Shown here piece by piece: positions 5,635 to 8,154 of a DNA stretch of 8,154 nucleotides. Positions within the stretch are counted from its first letter, which is position 1, and each line of letters begins with the position of its first letter. Under the pieces are notes generated by a model. The model was not told the DNA's origin, did not search any database, and saw only the letters and a program-made list of their open reading frames with translations. Origin of the DNA: Cyanobacteria bacterium UBA11370 (lineage in GTDB: Bacteria > Cyanobacteriota > Cyanobacteriia > Cyanobacteriales > Coleofasciculaceae); contig DNGI01000512.1 of assembly GCA_003486645.1 (NCBI GenBank), positions 3,472-11,625 on the forward strand, given 5' to 3'. The position numbers and the translations under genes are program-made.

Positions 5635-7013
5635 TTACTTATTTTTCCTTACCCTTTTGTTCAGCCAGTCTTTTATTTCTTGAACTAACCAAGTAGCTTC
5701 AGGTTCATTCAGATTAGAAATAAGTTTATAAAGTTCATCACCTGTGCGAATATATAGTCCATAGCTTTTAATTTTTTTATTGAATTCTTCAATTTGTTTG
5801 CTGAAATAAATATCTGAATTGATGCTATAATTTATCAATTTTGTAGTGCGCTTGTAGCAGAATAAATTGGTTTTTATTGCCCAGAAATTAAGATTACAAT
5901 AAATAGCATTTTGAGCAATAAAAATGGGTATAGCGAAAACTATTACAGGTATGAATAAAGATAAAACTAAGATCCAAATACTACCAATATTTAGTAAAGA
6001 AGATACCATGAATAACATCACTGATAATAGTGGCCATGTTAAACAACCTAAACAGGCAAATATATTAGAAATTTCCGGATTAGAAATTTTATCATTAGGA
6101 AGATAAATTAACAACTCGTCTCTGGATGTGTTGACTTTAATGCGAGTGCCCGAAGGTTTAGAAACTTTTCGTATAGGAGCTGTTTTATCACTAGCAGATT
6201 GTTCTTGCCTAGATTGAAGTTCTGCTAGTGCTTGTCTGGCGTTACTATAACGTTTTTCTATCGCAATTTCCGTTAGAGTTTCAATCCAGCTAACTAAACT
6301 CGGATTTAAGCTAACTCGATCCGCAAACTGAATCCGACAATCTTTCTGAGGTAAATTTGCTGGAGCAACACCTGTTAACAAATGAATTAAAGTTGCTCCC
6401 AAAGCATACAAATCTGACGCAGCAACGGCACGTCCCCAAAACTGCTCTAACGGTGCATAACCACTGGTTCCCACTACAGTAAAGGTAACACCTGTAACTG
6501 CCGATTGAGCTTGTACTGCCCCAAAACCTACTAGGTAAACTTGTTTATCCTCTCCTAAAATTAAATTACTCGGCTTAATATCTCGGTGTAAAACAGGCGG
6601 ACTAAGCTCATGCAGATAAATTAGAATCTTTAACACTTGAATCGCAATTTCTTGTACTTTTTTTCTGTCAAGCGTTTGCCTTGTTCCAATAATTCCTGAA
6701 GTGAGAAACCAGGAATATAATCTTGTACCAGTCCAAACCAAGCAATCCCTCCTCCTGTGTGTTGATCTAAGGAAAAATAATCTCGATAGCGAGGAATTCG
6801 AGGATGATCCAGTGCTTGCAAAACCTGCGCTTCACGTTCAAATAGCTTCAGTTCTTCCCACTGCATTTGAGGACTAAACGCCAGCAATTTGACAGTTACC
6901 TGCTCATTTGATTGTAAATCTATTGCCAGCCAAGTTTGACGACCTGCCGCAGTACGTCCTAATTGTCGTTGGAGTTGATACCGTTCTTGTAATACTTGCT
7001 CTGCTTGTAACAT
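5635..7013 (-). pseudogene. Ser/Thr kinase-family protein, split by a -1 frameshift, GFG in place of DFG
   Basis: Two overlapping frames make one eukaryotic-type kinase. The first (7013 to 6630, 127 aa) carries the N-lobe: loop GRTAAG (19-24), Lys42 in VTVKLL, Glu in FEREAQVL. The second continues from VQEIAIQVLKIL to 5635. Joining them by a -1 shift at the A7 run (6658-6664) gives 459 residues, in register with this cyanobacterial kinase family. HRDIKPSN (about 143-150) and APLE (187-190) are kept, but the DFG Asp is Gly (GGT, 6526-6528; GFG 163-165), so the metal-binding Asp is missing. After the kinase domain come two membrane helices (about 317-340 and 345-369) and a C-terminal domain ending EATWLVQEIKDWL. 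The ATG at 7013 has AGAGGA about 12 nt upstream. The 3' 500 bp are clearly richer in A/T. It may be a decaying gene, a pseudokinase made by programmed frameshifting, or a sequencing error at the homopolymer. Confidence 0.75.
6657..6663 (-). other. Slippery heptamer A AAA AAG at the kinase frame junction
   Basis: In the upstream frame the codons read GAA-AAA-AAG, giving A|AAA|AAG, the same heptamer as the dnaX -1 frameshift site of E. coli. Slipping back one base moves ribosomes straight into the downstream kinase frame (next codon GTA, Val). Without slippage translation ends after eight more codons. I see no strong upstream Shine-Dalgarno-like stimulator or stable downstream hairpin. Confidence 0.6.
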
Positions 7014-7049
7014 TGGCTTGTTATTTCCTCTGCCTAAAAAACAACGTTG

Positions 7050-7076
7050 CTATTACAACCTCGTCTCAAATCTCAA
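7050..7076 (-). promoter_or_regulatory. Possible kinase-gene promoter
   Basis: On the minus strand TTGAGA (7071-7076) and TAATAG (7050-7055) are separated by 15 nt, which is shorter than ideal. They lie in the divergent 109-bp region about 37-63 nt before the kinase ATG. Confidence 0.3.
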
Positions 7077-7082
7077 CATTCC

Positions 7083-7111
7083 TTGATAAAATAACCATAT
7101 TTGAATATTAA
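7083..7111 (+). promoter_or_regulatory. Promoter of the FAD-dependent oxidoreductase, near-leaderless
   Basis: TTGATA (7083-7088) and TATTAA (7106-7111) have the ideal 17-nt spacing. The start predicted about 7 nt downstream (near 7118) is only about 5 nt before the ATG at 7123. The transcript would thus have almost no leader, which agrees with the absence of a Shine-Dalgarno. Confidence 0.6.
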
Positions 7112-7122
7112 CTAACTGTTCA

Positions 7123-8154
7123 ATGGATCAATCCTCCAATTCTCCCCTATCCCCAGCTATTTCTCGACGAACTGCCCTAAAACTTTTAGGGATTGGTGCG
7201 GTTAGCGGCACATTGGGATATTCCCGCTTTACCAAACCTCAACCTACAATTATTCAGCCAGATACTCTCGATTTACCCCGCCATCTCAACCAACCTAAAA
7301 CAGTTATTGTAGTTGGTGCGGGACTTGCTGGACTCGCTTGCGCCTACGAACTTAGCCAGCGGGGTTTTAGAGTAACACTGTTAGAGCGATCGCCCCAACT
7401 TGGCGGGAAAATTGCGAGCTGGCAAATTAAAGTTGGCGAAGAAACCTTTATGATGGAACATGGATTTCACGGTTTTTTTCCCCAATATTACAACCTCAAC
7501 CATTTAGTTGAAGAACTCAACATCCGTGATAATTTTATATCCTTAGAGTCTTACGCCGTTGTTTTTCGGAATAACAAATACCAGCCAGAAGTCTTTCGCC
7601 CTAGCAATTCCGCATTTCCCTGGAATGTGGTAGATTTAGCGATCGCATCCCCTAATCGGTGGCGCTGGGGAATCAATCTTACTAAATTAAAGCATTGGCA
7701 AGTATTTCGAGAAATCGGTGGTTTTAAAATTCCCGATAGTTTCAATCGCCTCGATCATCTATCAGTTAGTGAATGGGTAAAAGCCGAATTTCCACAAGGA
7801 CTTTATGATGTGTATTTTTTACCCTTTGCTAAATCTAGTTTAAATGCTCCAGATGAATTAAGTGTGGGAGAACTCATGCAGTTTTTCCACTTTTATTTTT
7901 TTGGAAATCCTGAAGGGTTGGCGTTTAATGGCACAAAGCAAGATATGGGTACAAGTTTAGTGGAACCGATTGCTCAAGCCATTCAACACAACGAATGTAA
8001 GATTATTACTGAGGCAATGGTAAGCGGAATTAAGTGGCAGCAAGGTAAGATTAGTTCTCTTAGTTATCAGCAGGGTAATAGTCACAATAATGTACCTTTT
8101 TGGGTAAAGCGTAACCTGAATATAGACAATCAATTGGCAGCGGATGTGGCAGCG
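7123..8154 (+). CDS. Tat-signal FAD-dependent oxidoreductase, carotenoid desaturase-like (partial)
   Basis: The open frame runs for 344 codons off the right edge, so the C-terminus is missing. The N-terminus has a twin-arginine signal: SRRTALK (14-20) followed by a hydrophobic LLGIGAVSGTLGY, implying folded export with bound cofactor to the periplasm or thylakoid lumen. The FAD-binding Rossmann motif VVGAGLAGLACAYELSQRG (63-81) follows, with LLER (86-89) and LGGK (93-96). The block MMEHGFHGFFPQYYNL (110-125) is what I associate with the CrtU/CruE group (beta-carotene desaturase/methyltransferase) and related phytoene desaturase-like proteins. Substrate and exact subgroup are inference, and the missing part could carry a further domain. 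The ATG is preferred because the Tat motif follows directly. It is divergent from the kinase gene. Confidence 0.85.
   Translation, partial: MDQSSNSPLSPAISRRTALKLLGIGAVSGTLGYSRFTKPQPTIIQPDTLDLPRHLNQPKTVIVVGAGLAGLACAYELSQRGFRVTLLERSPQLGGKIASWQIKVGEETFMMEHGFHGFFPQYYNLNHLVEELNIRDNFISLESYAVVFRNNKYQPEVFRPSNSAFPWNVVDLAIASPNRWRWGINLTKLKHWQVFREIGGFKIPDSFNRLDHLSVSEWVKAEFPQGLYDVYFLPFAKSSLNAPDELSVGELMQFFHFYFFGNPEGLAFNGTKQDMGTSLVEPIAQAIQHNECKIITEAMVSGIKWQQGKISSLSYQQGNSHNNVPFWVKRNLNIDNQLAADVAA

Noticed and set aside
5924..6106. 60-codon plus-strand frame
   Set aside because: It is antisense to the membrane-helix part of the kinase-family gene.
6908..7111. 67-codon plus-strand frame with a hydrophobic middle
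   Set aside because: It is mostly antisense to the kinase N-lobe, crosses the divergent promoter region and has no ribosome site.
7551..7745. 64-codon minus-strand frame
   Set aside because: It is antisense to the FAD-dependent oxidoreductase.

Overview
The window is cyanobacterial. Seven exact HIP1 octamers (GCGATCGC, starting at 629, 698, 1513, 3118, 4588, 7386 and 7639) are present. The P-II protein, the one-piece tmRNA with an ANNIVPFAR-type tag, the FHA-GAF-cyclase and the two-membrane-helix kinase are all typical of cyanobacteria. The tmRNA tag and the A/G-rich spacer repeats suggest a filamentous form (Oscillatoriales/Coleofasciculales-like); that placement is inference.

Layout. Positions 1-54 are an all-purine G/A repeat that runs off the left edge. 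glnB (P-II) lies on the minus strand at 179-517. It starts with TTG behind a good Shine-Dalgarno and has a well-formed NtcA site (GTA-N8-TAC, 601-614) placed for class-II activation. About 450 bp without a gene follow, carrying several short inverted repeats. ssrA (tmRNA, 1110-1500, plus) comes next, then a perfect 13-bp inverted repeat (1581-1616). The convergent toxin-antitoxin pair brnT/brnA (2151 to 1638, minus) follows, with the two genes overlapping by 38 nt. On the plus strand are a RodZ-like membrane-anchored helix-turn-helix protein (2434-3453), a Rho-independent terminator (3625-3648), and an FHA-GAF-class III nucleotide cyclase (3914-5575). Convergent to it is a Ser/Thr kinase-family gene (5635-7013, minus) in two reading frames joined at an A7 run, with its DFG Asp changed to Gly. 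A 109-bp divergent promoter region separates it from the start of a Tat-signal FAD-dependent, carotenoid-desaturase-like oxidoreductase (7123 to beyond 8154, plus).

The genes look like independent transcription units rather than one operon: nitrogen signalling (P-II/NtcA), ribosome rescue (tmRNA), a toxin-antitoxin cassette, second-messenger signalling (cyclase), an eukaryotic-type kinase or pseudokinase, and pigment or redox metabolism. No CRISPR array, transposase, tRNA or rRNA was seen. The most unusual items are the canonical -1 slippery heptamer (A AAA AAG) exactly at the kinase frame junction, the GFG motif in that kinase, the Lys/Gly substrate-selecting pair in the cyclase, and a Cys codon inside the tmRNA tag.
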